From: Paracoccaceae bacterium
GTDB lineage: Bacteria > Pseudomonadota > Alphaproteobacteria > Rhodobacterales > Rhodobacteraceae
Assembly: GCA_022843025.1 (NCBI GenBank)
Contig: JALHOL010000005.1
Span: 186,001-250,000, forward strand
Direction: 5' to 3'
DNA: 64,000 nucleotides
Shown here one piece after another: positions 17,211 through 27,512 of the stretch; position 1 is the stretch's first letter; each line of letters begins with the position of its first letter. A program made the position numbers and the translations under genes. The notes below the pieces were generated by a model. The model saw only the letters and a list, made by a program, of their open reading frames with translations. It searched no databases and had not been told where the DNA came from.

Positions 17211-17268
17211 TTCCATCTCCGCTGTCCAAATATCCCACGGGGGGTGCGGGGGGTGTGAAACCCCCCGC
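17211..17268 (+). repeat. Diverged CATCTT/CAAATA repeat plus GC hairpin
   Basis: TTCCATCTCC and GTCCAAATATCCCACGGGG at 17211-17242 resemble the repeat at 4863, followed by an 8-bp hairpin GCGGGGGG (17246-17253) with 17261-17268 around TGTGAAA. It lies between the lrgA start and the end of the next minus-strand gene, and the hairpin may terminate that gene. Confidence 0.45.
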
Positions 17269-17289
17269 TCCGACAGGGGCCACAAGGCA

Positions 17290-17694
17290 CTAGGCCTCCG
17301 GTGTATCCGTATCTGTTTCACCCCGCTCCAGCCGCTGGCGTGCGGCGGCGGCCAGCTTTTCATAGCGCGCGCGGAAGGCCTCGATCTGGCGTTCCTCAAG
17401 CTCTTCCAGATCCATCAGCGCGTTATGCGCGCCCTGCGTGGCGCGGATCAACTCATCCAGTTTCAACTGGATCGCCGCCGTGTCGCGGTTCTGGGTGTTC
17501 TGGATCAGAAACACCATAAGGAAGGTCACGATGGTGGTGCCGGTATTGATCACCAACTGCCAGGTGTCGGAAAAGCCGAAGATCGGCCCAGTCACAATCC
17601 AGACCGCGATCACGCCCAGCGCCAGCGAAAAGGTCACGGGTCGCCCGGCGAAGCGCGACACCCGCTTGGACCATTCGCCATAGAAATTGCTCAT
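17290..17694 (-). CDS. Low-affinity iron permease family protein
   Basis: 134 aa. The two membrane helices and signature of the low-affinity iron permease family (Pfam Iron_permease) are seen: RPVTFSLALGVIAVWIVTGP, then WQLVINTGTTIVTFLMVFLI and QNTQNRDTAAIQLKLDELIR. The C-terminal part is a charged helix. In bacteria the true function of this family is not proven, and the name is from fungal Fet4. ATG at 17694; the preceding gene stops 1 base upstream, so the two form an operon. Confidence 0.87.
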   Translation of the reverse strand: MSNFYGEWSKRVSRFAGRPVTFSLALGVIAVWIVTGPIFGFSDTWQLVINTGTTIVTFLMVFLIQNTQNRDTAAIQLKLDELIRATQGAHNALMDLEELEERQIEAFRARYEKLAAAARQRLERGETDTDTPEA

Positions 17695-17695
17695 C

Positions 17696-18418
17696 TCATT
17701 CCACCCCCAAGGTTTCCTCGACCGCCGCGCCATAGCCCAGATCGGGATCGAACCGCCCGGTTTCGAGGAAGGTCATCACCTCGGCGATCACCACCGGGTT
17801 CATCATCATGAAAGTGTGGGTGACGGGCAGGATAATGTGATCCGTCATCCCCGCCACCCGCGTGCGGGCGACCGACACCTTGCCGTCATCCGGCCCCGGA
17901 ATCACGGTGGAATAAATCGGGTTCAGCGACCGGTCTCCCGCGATCACGCCCAGTTCGTAATCCGGCAAGGGCAGCGCCAGCGGCACCGATCCCGCCCCCG
18001 TGCCCAGTTGCAGGCCCGCAGGCCCGTTCATCCATTCAAAGGCTCCGATCTGGCCAAAGGCATCCACCAGTTCCGATCCCCGGTTCGGCGGGGCCAGCAT
18101 CACCACACGGCCCATCTCGTCGGGCCGGTTCCGCGCCAGCCAGGCCCGCGCCAGGATCCCGCCCATCGAATGCGTCACGAAATGCACCGGCCCCGCACCG
18201 CATTCCGCCACCGCCGCGCCCACGCGCGGTACCAGTTGGGCGATGGGAAATTCGGTCGAGGGGTAGCCCTCGTTGACCACCTGATAACCCTTCCCCTCCA
18301 GCGCCGCCGCCATCGGGGCCAGCGACACCTCGCTCCGCGCCAGACCGTGCAGCATCACCACGCAATCGGCCAGCGCGGGGGCGGGCAGGATCAGCAACAG
18401 GGGGATCATCCACTTCAT
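17696..18418 (-). CDS. Secreted alpha/beta hydrolase (lipase-like)
   Basis: 240 aa. Residues 1-18 form a signal peptide ([17 protein letters not shown]). The mature part starts with [11 protein letters not shown], the oxyanion loop of lipases, and has the nucleophile Ser84 in [12 protein letters not shown]-terminal His is in [11 protein letters not shown]. It belongs to the alpha/beta hydrolase group with predicted periplasmic lipase or acetyltransferase-like members. Substrate unknown. The start at 18418 was chosen because it begins the signal peptide; an upstream in-frame ATG at 18454 would add a Gly-rich stub. Confidence 0.85.
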   Translation of the reverse strand: MKWMIPLLLILPAPALADCVVMLHGLARSEVSLAPMAAALEGKGYQVVNEGYPSTEFPIAQLVPRVGAAVAECGAGPVHFVTHSMGGILARAWLARNRPDEMGRVVMLAPPNRGSELVDAFGQIGAFEWMNGPAGLQLGTGAGSVPLALPLPDYELGVIAGDRSLNPIYSTVIPGPDDGKVSVARTRVAGMTDHIILPVTHTFMMMNPVVIAEVMTFLETGRFDPDLGYGAAVEETLGVE

Positions 18419-18483
18419 GCCGCCACCATAGCCATATCCCCGCCGGATGGACAAATCGCATCTCCCGCGCCACGGTAACGGGT

Positions 18484-18936
18484 ATGAGATACCGCCCCCA
18501 CCGCATCGCCGCCCGCGCGCTGATCCTGCTGGAAGATCGGCTGCTCCTCGTGAACGCCTATCCGGGTGGCAAATCCGATCTGTGGTGCGCGCCGGGTGGC
18601 GGGGCCGAACCCGGCCATTCCCTGCCCGACGCCCTGATCCGCGAGGTGATGGAAGAAACCGGCCTGTCCATCACCGTCGGCCCCCCGGCATTGATCAACG
18701 AATTCCACGATCCTGACCGGGGGTTTCATCAGGTGGACCTGTTCTTCCGCTGCACCATCATCGGCGGCCAGATTGATACGCGCTGGAAAGACCCGGAAGG
18801 GGTGGTCACCGACCGTCGCTTCTTTTCCCGGCAGGAACTGGAACAGGGCCATGTCCGGTTCAAACCCGACAGCCTGCCCGCCGTCGCCTGGGGCAACCAG
18901 ATGCTCTATGATCCGCTGGAAAGGATCGTGCGATGA
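18484..18936 (+). CDS. Nudix hydrolase with an atypical Nudix box
   Basis: 150 aa. The Nudix box is at about 38-61: [20 protein letters not shown] followed by ETGL. The REUxEExGU part (Arg53, Glu54, Glu57, Glu58) is intact, but the position that is usually Glu in GGGxExGES is His45. Members hydrolyse nucleoside diphosphates linked to other moieties; the substrate cannot be told. It overlaps the GreA-like gene (ATGA) and heads a three-gene operon with it and the GNAT gene. Confidence 0.9.
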   Translation: MRYRPHRIAARALILLEDRLLLVNAYPGGKSDLWCAPGGGAEPGHSLPDALIREVMEETGLSITVGPPALINEFHDPDRGFHQVDLFFRCTIIGGQIDTRWKDPEGVVTDRRFFSRQELEQGHVRFKPDSLPAVAWGNQMLYDPLERIVR

Positions 18937-19424
18937 GCCGCGCCTTTGTGAAGGAAGGCGACGGCTCGCTTGATCCACTGCCCGATCTGCCGATCTCCCC
19001 CCACCCCAACCACGTCACTCCCGCAGGCCTTGCCGCGCTGCAATCGCGCCTGCTGGAAACGCAATCCCGGCTGGCCGCGCTGAAGGCCCGGCCTGACCGG
19101 CTGGACAAACTGCCCGAAGCGGCGGCCGAGCGTGACATCCGCTATCTTGAGGCGCGTCTGCGCACCGCCATCCCCATTGACCCCGCCACTCTGCCGCTGA
19201 CCGAGGTGGCCTTTGGCCTGATCGTCACCGTGGCCGATGAAGACGGGGCCGAACACCGCTTTCAGATCACGGGCGAGGATGAGGCCGACGCCGCGCAGGG
19301 CAAGATCACCCCGCAATCCCCGCTGGCCCGCGCGATGCTGGGCGCGCAGCCGGGCGATGTGGTGCGCTGGCGCAAACCCAACGGTTCCGTTGACCTTGAA
19401 ATCCTGCATATCGGCCACCCATGA
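18933..19424 (+). CDS. GreA/GreB-like transcription factor
   Basis: 163 aa. The N-terminal part has a coiled coil (LAALQSRLLETQSRLAALKA then RDIRYLEARLRTA, about 33-80), and the C-terminal part has GLIVTVADEDGAEHRFQITG, SPLARAMLGAQPGDVVRWRK, typical of the GreA/GreB C-terminal domain. Gre factors rescue backtracked RNA polymerase. The acidic tip residues of GreA are not clear here, and the start [11 protein letters not shown] resembles GreB more than GreA. It may be a paralogue with a changed role. Operon with the Nudix and GNAT genes. Confidence 0.85.
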   Translation: MSRAFVKEGDGSLDPLPDLPISPHPNHVTPAGLAALQSRLLETQSRLAALKARPDRLDKLPEAAAERDIRYLEARLRTAIPIDPATLPLTEVAFGLIVTVADEDGAEHRFQITGEDEADAAQGKITPQSPLARAMLGAQPGDVVRWRKPNGSVDLEILHIGHP

Positions 19425-19897
19425 TCCGCGACCTGCGCCCCGACACCGACCTGGCCATCGTCGCCGCCTTTCTGGCCGAGGCGGCGGATTACTGGATCAT
19501 GGCCGAAGGCGCCGCCCCCGGCCCCGATGCCGCGCAGGAGTTCTTTACCGATGGTCCCCCCGGCCGTGACCCGGCGCAATCGCGCCATCTTGGCCTGTTC
19601 CATGAGGGCCGCCTGTCCGGCCTTGCCGAGCTGAGCTTCGGCTTTCCCGATGCAGGCGATGCCTATCTGGGCCTGATGATCCTTGCCCCGCGCCTGCGCA
19701 GCCACGGGCTGGGACCCGGCCTGCTGGCGCATGTGGAAACGCTCGCCCGCGCCGCCGCCGCCCCGAACCTTTATCTCGCCGTGCTGGAGGCCAATACCCG
19801 CGGCCGCGCCTTCTGGGACCGGCACGGCTTCCGCCCCACCGGCATCAACCGCGATGACGGGCGGCACATCATCCATCGCCTCGTGAAGCCGCTTTAG
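19421..19897 (+). CDS. GNAT family N-acetyltransferase
   Basis: 158 aa. The acetyl-CoA fold is seen from LFHEGRLSGLAELSFGF to LAPRLRSHGLGPGLLAHVET, with the A-motif modified to RSHGLGPGLL, and the last part LAVLEANTRGRAFWDRHGFR is the common GNAT end (N..A..FW...GF). Substrate unknown. Start overlaps the GreA-like stop. The end overlaps the convergent EamA gene by 29 bases. Confidence 0.88.
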   Translation: MIRDLRPDTDLAIVAAFLAEAADYWIMAEGAAPGPDAAQEFFTDGPPGRDPAQSRHLGLFHEGRLSGLAELSFGFPDAGDAYLGLMILAPRLRSHGLGPGLLAHVETLARAAAAPNLYLAVLEANTRGRAFWDRHGFRPTGINRDDGRHIIHRLVKPL

Positions 19898-20723
19898 ACG
19901 GGTTTCCTTTAGGCAGGCTCGCCCAGGCGACACCGCCCAGCACCAGCGCGGCGGCCAGCGCAAAGCGCCATCCCACCGCCTCACCGATCAGGGCCGCGCC
20001 CCCCGCCGCCGCGATCAGCGGCACGGTCAGTTGCGCCACCGCCGCCCGCCCGGCCCCCAGCGCAGGCAGCACCGCATACCACAGCGCATAGCCCAACCCC
20101 GATGTCACCGCGCCCGACAACACCGCCAGCCCCACCCCGCGCAGGGACGCCGCGCCGAGATCCACCCCGATCAGCAGGGCAATCACCACCCCCGGCACCG
20201 ATGCCAGCGCGAAATTCCCCGCCGTCGCACCCAGCGCATCCTGCGCGCCGCGCCCGGCCAGCGAATAGAGGCCCCATCCCACCCCAGCCGCCGCCATCGC
20301 CGCGAACCCGGCCCAGCCGCCGCCCGCGGGTGCCACAAGCACCGCCAACCCGCCCAGCGCCAACCCCGAGCCCACCCAGCGCCGCGCCGGCACGCCTTCG
20401 CCCGCCAACAGCGCACCAGTGAACATCGTCACCTGCACCACGCCAAACAGCACCAGCGCCCCGGTCCCCGCATCCAGCCGGCCATAGGCCAGCGAAAACC
20501 CGAACAGATAAATCACCAGCCCCGCCACGCCCGCCACCGTGGCCCCGCGCAAGCCCCGCCCGCGCCACAGGACCAGCGCCAAAAGCACCCCTGCCCCCGC
20601 CGCCAGCCGGATCACCGCAAACTCCACCGCCCCGATATCGCCCCCCGCCACTGCCATCCGGTTCAGCAGCGAATTGGCGGCAAAGGCCAGCATCACCAGC
20701 GCCGTCAGCAGGAACAGCCTCAT
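19869..20723 (-). CDS. EamA/DMT family transporter
   Basis: 284 aa with about ten membrane helices and two EamA repeats. N-terminal FAANSLLNRMAVAGGDIGAV and the Gly/Ala-rich later helices match drug/metabolite transporters. These often export amino acids or metabolites; the substrate is unknown. Start overlaps the stop of the second EamA gene by 4 bases (ATGA), suggesting that the two are made together and perhaps form one heteromeric carrier. Confidence 0.88.
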   Translation of the reverse strand: MRLFLLTALVMLAFAANSLLNRMAVAGGDIGAVEFAVIRLAAGAGVLLALVLWRGRGLRGATVAGVAGLVIYLFGFSLAYGRLDAGTGALVLFGVVQVTMFTGALLAGEGVPARRWVGSGLALGGLAVLVAPAGGGWAGFAAMAAAGVGWGLYSLAGRGAQDALGATAGNFALASVPGVVIALLIGVDLGAASLRGVGLAVLSGAVTSGLGYALWYAVLPALGAGRAAVAQLTVPLIAAAGGAALIGEAVGWRFALAAALVLGGVAWASLPKGNPSKAASRGDG

Positions 20724-21625
20724 CCCTGCGCCGCCGCCGGAGGGGAGGAGGTTGCGAACAACACCCCGCCCAGCGCCACGGGAAAGCCGATCAGGTGGAA
20801 TACCTCCAGCCGTTCATCCAGAAAGATCATCGCCAGCCCCGCGCCAAAGACTGGCATCAGATGCAGGAACATGACCGACCGCGACGGCCCGATCCGCGCC
20901 ACCGCCGCGTTATAGGCCAGAAGCGCCACGACAGAGGCAAACACCCCGGTATAGGCCACCGACCCGATCCCCGCCGCCGTCAGCGGCACGGTCTGCCCGC
21001 GCGACACTTCCCACAGATGCAAAGGCAGGATGAACCCCGCCCCCATCACCGCGATGAAAAACGTCAGTCCCACAGGCGACAACCCGGCCGGCTTGAACTT
21101 CAGCAGTACGGAATACAGCCCCCAGACCACCAGCGCCGCCAGAATCCACGCATCCCCCACATTCAGATGCAGGTCCAGCAATCGCCCCGGCTCACCCCGC
21201 GCGATGATATAGGCCACGCCGCAAAAGCTGACGCCGATGCCTGCCGCCTGCCGCGCCGTCAACCGCTCGCGCAGCACGATCCAGGCGATGATCACCATGA
21301 AGACCGGCATCGTGGCACTCACCAGCAGCGCGTTGACGGCCTCGGTCGAATGCAGGCCGATATAGGTCATCGATTGGAACATCGCCGCCGACAGCAGCGC
21401 CATCCCCGCGACCAGCGGCAGATGCGCCCGCACCACCACCCAATCGCTTTGCAACCGCGCGCGGGCAAAAGGCAGCAGGATCACCGCCGCCAGCGTCCAG
21501 CGCCAGAAGGTCAGGCCAAAGGGCGGCACATCCGCCCGGATCGCCCGCCCCAGCACCCAGTTCCCCGCCCAACAGAGCGAGGCAAGGGCGGCCAGCGCCG
21601 CCGCGATCATGAAATTCCGGCTCAT
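20720..21625 (-). CDS. EamA/DMT family transporter
   Basis: 301 aa, ten predicted membrane helices in two EamA repeats: LASLCWAGNWVLGRAIRADV near the start and SLFF-like FIAVMGAGFILPLHLWEVS in the second half. It shows the family signature more clearly than the following gene. First gene of a two-gene operon of paralogous exporters. ATG at 21625. Substrate unknown. Confidence 0.92.
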   Translation of the reverse strand: MSRNFMIAAALAALASLCWAGNWVLGRAIRADVPPFGLTFWRWTLAAVILLPFARARLQSDWVVVRAHLPLVAGMALLSAAMFQSMTYIGLHSTEAVNALLVSATMPVFMVIIAWIVLRERLTARQAAGIGVSFCGVAYIIARGEPGRLLDLHLNVGDAWILAALVVWGLYSVLLKFKPAGLSPVGLTFFIAVMGAGFILPLHLWEVSRGQTVPLTAAGIGSVAYTGVFASVVALLAYNAAVARIGPSRSVMFLHLMPVFGAGLAMIFLDERLEVFHLIGFPVALGGVLFATSSPPAAAQG

Positions 21626-21692
21626 GCCGCCAACCTAGCGACAGCGCGGTCCTGCCGAAAGCCCTTTCCCGGCCCTGACGCTTCGGTCAGGC

Positions 21693-22709
21693 TCAGGCCG
21701 CCTGCACTTCCACCGTCACATGCGACAGCTCGGTGATATGGGCCAGCCGCGCGCGATAGGCGTCAGGCGTCTGCGGCGTGGCCGAGCGGAGCGCGATGAT
21801 CGCGCCGTGATGCCCCGGCCCCAACTGCCAGATGTGCAGATCGGTGATGCGGTCGCCGTCTGCCTCCAGGGCCGATGCGATTTCGGACGGCAGGTCTTCA
21901 TCGGCGGGGATGTAATCCACCAGCACCGCGCCGGCCTCTTTCATCAACCCCCAGGACCAGCGCGCAATCACCACCGCGCCCAGAATGCCAATGGCCGGGT
22001 CCAGCCAGTTCCAGCCATAGACCCGCCCCGCCAGCAGCGCAGCAATCGCCAGCACCGATGTCAGCGCATCGGCCAGCACATGCAGATAGGCCGCGCGCAG
22101 ATTGTTGTCTGTTGCCGCGTGATGGTGATGCCCATGCGAATGCCCATGCCCATGCCCGTGTCCGTGCCCATGTCCGGCCCCGTGCGAATGCCCCTGATGC
22201 AGCAGCGCCGCGCAGCCCAGATTGACCACCAGCCCCACCACCGCCACCACGGTCGCCTGCCCGAAATCAATGGCGACAGGATTGGTCAGCCGCATCAGGC
22301 TTTCCCAGCCGATCAGCAGCGCCACAATCCCCAGCACCACCGCGCTGGCAAACCCCGCCAGATCGCCGATCTTGCCGGTGCCAAAGGTAAAGCGCGGGTT
22401 GCGCGCATTGCGCCGGGCATAGCCATAGGACAGCGCCGCAATCAGCAGCGCCGCCGCATGGGTGGACATGTGCCAGCCATCCGCCACCAGCGCCATCGAC
22501 CCATAGATCGTGCCGGCCACAATCTCGACCACCATCATGGCCGAGGTGATGGCGATCACCGCCCAGGTGCGGCGGGCGTTGCGGTCATGGTCCGCGCCCA
22601 GAAACACATGGTCATGCGCGCCATCGACACGCGGCAGGGCTCCGGTCGCCGTGGCAGCGTGGGGGTGGTCATGGTCATGGTCGCCATGGTGGTGGGGATG
22701 ATCGTGCAT
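21693..22709 (-). CDS. dmeF: CDF-family nickel/cobalt efflux transporter DmeF
   Basis: 338 aa. Six membrane helices with the cation diffusion facilitator core (ALVADGWHMSTHAAALLIAA, YLHVLADALTSVLA). A His-rich N-terminus (HDHPHHHGDHDHDHPH) and a long cytosolic loop of HGHGHG repeats bind metal. DmeF exports Co and Ni in Rhizobium, Agrobacterium and Cupriavidus. The DmeR-type repressor gene ends 8 bases upstream. The C-terminal domain includes DRITDLHIWQLGPGHHGAI. Metal specificity is inferred from family and regulator. Confidence 0.93.
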   Translation of the reverse strand: MHDHPHHHGDHDHDHPHAATATGALPRVDGAHDHVFLGADHDRNARRTWAVIAITSAMMVVEIVAGTIYGSMALVADGWHMSTHAAALLIAALSYGYARRNARNPRFTFGTGKIGDLAGFASAVVLGIVALLIGWESLMRLTNPVAIDFGQATVVAVVGLVVNLGCAALLHQGHSHGAGHGHGHGHGHGHSHGHHHHAATDNNLRAAYLHVLADALTSVLAIAALLAGRVYGWNWLDPAIGILGAVVIARWSWGLMKEAGAVLVDYIPADEDLPSEIASALEADGDRITDLHIWQLGPGHHGAIIALRSATPQTPDAYRARLAHITELSHVTVEVQAA

Positions 22710-22717
22710 GGCCTGTC

Positions 22718-22990
22718 CTATTTCAAATAGCTGCGCAGCGCGCGCGCAAGCGCGTCGCTGCCCGCGATGCGGGCCTCGGGATCAGCTTCATCCCGGATGT
22801 GATGGATCAGATGTTCGTCGATCAACTCGGCCGTCAGCCCGGTCACCGATCCGCGGACCGACGCCACCAGATGCAGGATCGTGGCGCAGTCGCGGTCAGC
22901 CTCGACTGCGCGCTCCACCGCTTCGATCTGCCCGCGCAAGCGGCGCACCCGCGCCAGCAGCTTGGTCTTGTCATGGCTCAGATGCGACAT
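22718..22990 (-). CDS. dmeR: Metal-responsive repressor, RcnR/CsoR family (DmeR)
   Basis: 90 aa, all-helical CsoR/RcnR family. The RcnR metal ligands are conserved: His3, Cys35, His60 and His64 (also His63). It should repress dmeRF and release DNA when Ni or Co binds. A matching operator with a G5 centre lies 14 bases upstream (23004-23026). Gene order dmeR-dmeF matches Agrobacterium and Rhizobium. Confidence 0.93.
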   Translation of the reverse strand: MSHLSHDKTKLLARVRRLRGQIEAVERAVEADRDCATILHLVASVRGSVTGLTAELIDEHLIHHIRDEADPEARIAGSDALARALRSYLK

Positions 22991-23003
22991 GCCACCCCCA
23001 AAT

Positions 23004-23026
23004 ATACCTATAGGGGGTATAGGTAT
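23004..23026. promoter_or_regulatory. DmeR/RcnR-type operator
   Basis: A 23-bp inverted repeat, ATACCTATA-GGGGG-TATAGGTAT, directly upstream of dmeR. Its G/C-tract flanked by symmetrical AT-rich arms is the known site type of RcnR/CsoR repressors. It overlaps the expected promoter, so binding would block both genes. Confidence 0.82.
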
Positions 23027-23050
23027 CAGCCTGTTCCGGTCGCCGCAACG

Positions 23051-23080
23051 AAAAAGGGGCGCACCCTGCGGTGCGCCCCC
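23051..23080 (-). terminator. Rho-independent terminator of groESL
   Basis: A 10-bp stem GGGGCGCACC (23056-23065) pairs with 23070-23079 around CTGC. In the minus direction it is followed by T5 (23051-23055). It lies 44 bases after the groL stop. Confidence 0.9.
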
Positions 23081-23123
23081 CTTGTCTGCTACGAAAAGCA
23101 GTCTGCCACGGTGGCAGGGATGA

Positions 23124-25116
<1,993 letters not shown>

Positions 25117-25152
25117 CTGAGAACACTCCCTAGGTTCCAGGTTGAATGAAGA

Positions 25153-25179
25153 TTAGCACTCATAGCGGGTGAGTGCTAA
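25153..25179. promoter_or_regulatory. CIRCE element (HrcA operator)
   Basis: Exact CIRCE: TTAGCACTC, 9 bases, GAGTGCTAA. It sits between the groESL promoter and the groES start, 37 bases before the ATG. Confidence 0.97.
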
Positions 25180-25187
25180 TGACCGGA

Positions 25188-25216
25188 CAGGTAGGCACAG
25201 CCGCGCCGTATGTCAA
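25188..25216 (-). promoter_or_regulatory. groESL sigma-70 promoter
   Basis: On the minus strand TTGACA (25211-25216), a 17-base spacer and TACCTG (25188-25193). Transcription would start at about CIRCE, as expected for an HrcA-regulated gene. Confidence 0.65.
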
Positions 25217-25340
25217 CACCCGGCCCTCCGGGCTGCTGATGAAAATTTGATGACATCTGCCCCGCCTTTGCGCCATGGCCCTTGGCAGGGGGGCGTGGCG
25301 GTGCCACCTTTATAGGCCACATCCCTTGCCGGTTTTTCCC

Positions 25341-26372
25341 ATGCCCCGCCCCGTCCTTGCCACCCTTGCCGCCGCGCTGATTTCCGCCTGCCTCGTCGGC
25401 AGCGCTTCGGCGCAGGCTGAGGCGGTTGCTGTCGGGGCGCGCTGTGACGGGATCAACCTTCTCGACACCATGGACGAGGCTGACCGCCGCGCGCTGATCG
25501 CGGCCACCGATTCCGTGCCCTATCCGCGCGGGCATCTGTGGCGGGCCACGCGGGGCGATGCGGTGATCCATCTGGTGGGCACCTATCACCTTGATGATCC
25601 CCGCCACACGGCCACCATGGCCCGCATCACCCCTCTGCTGGATGCCGCCACGACGGTGATGGTCGAGGCGGGCCCGCTGGAAGAAGCCGCGCTTATGGCC
25701 GATCTGGCGCGCGACCCGTCGCTGATGGTGAACACCGATGGCCCCACCTTGCGTGAGGCACTGACCGATCCGGAATGGCAACTGCTGGCCGATGCGATGC
25801 GGGCGCGCGGGATGCCGCCCTTCATGGTGTCAAAGTTCCGGCCCTGGTATGTGTCGATGCTGCTGGCGCTGCCCGCCTGCGATATCGGCAGCATGGCGCA
25901 GGGAAAGGGCGGGCTGGACGGCATGGTCATCGACTATGCCCAGACGCAGGGAAAACCGCTTCAGGCGCTGGAATCGCATGACACCGTCTTTCGCCTGTTC
26001 GAAGGCATGCCGATGGACGAACAGCTTGGCATGATCCGGTCATCGCTGGCGCTGGAACCCTATGCCGCCGATTACGCGGTGACGCTGGCCGATGCCTATT
26101 TCGCGGGGGAATCGCGGCTGATCTGGGAATTGACGCGGCAGATGACGCTGCGGATGCCGGGGCAGGATATCGCGCAGGTCGAGGCAGACTTCGCCCAGAT
26201 GGAACAGGTCCTGATGACCGATCGCAACCGCGCCTGGATCCCGGTGATCGAGGCTGCCGCCAAGGATGGCCCCGTCGTCGCCGCCTTCGGCGCGCTGCAC
26301 CTGCCCGGCGAAACCGGCGTGCTGCGCCTGATGGAACAGGCGGGCTTCACGCTGGAAGAACTGCCGATGTAG
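25341..26372 (+). CDS. TraB/GumN family protein, secreted
   Basis: 343 aa with a signal peptide (residues 1-26, ending SASAQAEA). The mature protein has the TraB/GumN core: VIHLVGTYHLDDPRHTATMA near the start, VMVEAGPLEEAAL, and GPVVAAFGALHLPGETGVL near the end. The conserved GTYH..D and E and GALHL residues suggest a metalloprotease-like active site (Tiki family relation). Substrate unknown. ATG at 25341 chosen for the signal peptide. Single gene. Confidence 0.88.
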   Translation: MPRPVLATLAAALISACLVGSASAQAEAVAVGARCDGINLLDTMDEADRRALIAATDSVPYPRGHLWRATRGDAVIHLVGTYHLDDPRHTATMARITPLLDAATTVMVEAGPLEEAALMADLARDPSLMVNTDGPTLREALTDPEWQLLADAMRARGMPPFMVSKFRPWYVSMLLALPACDIGSMAQGKGGLDGMVIDYAQTQGKPLQALESHDTVFRLFEGMPMDEQLGMIRSSLALEPYAADYAVTLADAYFAGESRLIWELTRQMTLRMPGQDIAQVEADFAQMEQVLMTDRNRAWIPVIEAAAKDGPVVAAFGALHLPGETGVLRLMEQAGFTLEELPM

Positions 26373-26432
26373 CGGACGCAATCCGTGGGGCGCGGCATCT
26401 TGCTGCGTTGCAGCAATACGCCACCGCAGCAC

Positions 26433-26461
26433 GTGACAAGCCAAGCCAGCTTGCCTATAAG
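26433..26461 (+). promoter_or_regulatory. Candidate sigma-70 promoter of ppaC
   Basis: GTGACA (26433-26438), 17 bases, TATAAG (26456-26461), 38 bases before the ppaC start. A 7-bp hairpin (26400-26416) just upstream may end the previous transcript. Confidence 0.6.
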
Positions 26462-26499
26462 CGCGCCAAACCCATCCCCTAGCGTTCAAGGCGTATCCC

Positions 26500-27423
26500 A
26501 TGACCACCCTCGTTTTCGGCCACAAATCCCCCGACACCGATTCAACCGGGTCGCCCATCATCTGGGCCTGGTATCTGACCGAAGTGAAAACCACCCCCGC
26601 CACACCCGTGCTGCTGGGCGAACCAAACACCGAAGCGGCCTTCGTGCTGCGGCACTGGGGCCTCGACAAGCCCGCGATCATCGCGGACGTGACGGCCGAA
26701 GATAAGGTCGTGATCGTCGACACCAACAATCCCGCCGAACTGCCCCCCTCGATCAACGAGGCCAAGATTCAGGGCATCATCGACCATCACCTTCTGGTCG
26801 GCGGCATCAAGACCAAGAACCCGATCGACATCACCATCCGCCCGCTGGCCTGCACCGCCACCATCATGCACGATCTGATGGGCGATGCCGTCGTCGCCGC
26901 CGCGCCCCGGTCGATAAAGGGCGCGATGCTGTCCTGCATCCTGTCCGACACGCTGGAATTCCGCTCCCCCACCACCACCCCGCATGACCGCGCGGTTGCG
27001 GAAAAGCTGGCCATTGATCTGGGCGTCGACATGGCCGATCTGGCCACCCGCATGTTCGAAGCGAAATCCGACGTCTCGGCCTTCTCGGATGCCGAACTGC
27101 TGCGTATGGATTCCAAGGAATACACCGTCGCGGGCAAGGAACTGCGCGTCTCGGTGCTGGAAACCACGGCGCCCAAGATCGTGCTGGACCGCAAGGACAG
27201 CCTGATGGCGTCGATGGTGGGCGTGGCCAAGGAAGACGGCGCCGATCAGGTGCTCCTTTTCGTGGTCGACATCCTGAAGGAAGAGGCCACGCTGCTGGTC
27301 CCCAATGATCTGGTCAAGCAACTGGCCGAAGCCTCTTTCGGCTGCACCGTCACGGGCGATACCGTGGTTCTGCCCGGCATCATGTCGCGCAAGAAGCAGA
27401 TCATCCCGGCGCTGAAACTCTGA
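26500..27423 (+). CDS. ppaC: Manganese-dependent inorganic pyrophosphatase
   Basis: 307 aa, family II pyrophosphatase of the DHH superfamily. Metal motifs are GHKSPDTDS (7-15), VIVDTNN and IIDHHLLVGG, and the C-terminal DHHA2 domain carries PGIMSRKKQIIPAL with the SRKKQ substrate motif. Hydrolyses pyrophosphate, driving biosynthesis. No regulatory CBS domains are present. Single gene with a good promoter. Confidence 0.96.
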   Translation: MTTLVFGHKSPDTDSTGSPIIWAWYLTEVKTTPATPVLLGEPNTEAAFVLRHWGLDKPAIIADVTAEDKVVIVDTNNPAELPPSINEAKIQGIIDHHLLVGGIKTKNPIDITIRPLACTATIMHDLMGDAVVAAAPRSIKGAMLSCILSDTLEFRSPTTTPHDRAVAEKLAIDLGVDMADLATRMFEAKSDVSAFSDAELLRMDSKEYTVAGKELRVSVLETTAPKIVLDRKDSLMASMVGVAKEDGADQVLLFVVDILKEEATLLVPNDLVKQLAEASFGCTVTGDTVVLPGIMSRKKQIIPALKL

Positions 27424-27438
27424 TCTGACAGCCCCTCC

Positions 27439-27470
27439 CCGACCCTTTCCCGCTGCCGGGCAAGGGTCGG
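27439..27470 (+). other. Hairpin between ppaC and the HAD gene
   Basis: CCGACCCTT (27439-27447) pairs with AAGGGTCGG (27462-27470); the loop contains a second small CCCG/CGGG stem. There is no T run, so it may be a pause or 3' stabilising structure rather than a classical terminator. Confidence 0.5.
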
Positions 27471-27512
27471 CGGGGGCGTCACCGCCAAAAGCATAGCCGG
27501 AAAGGCCAAAGC

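Noticed and set aside
22131..22200. Short tandem repeat of CATGCCCATGCC type
   Set aside because: It is inside dmeF and encodes the HGHGHG metal-binding loop, so it is explained by the protein.
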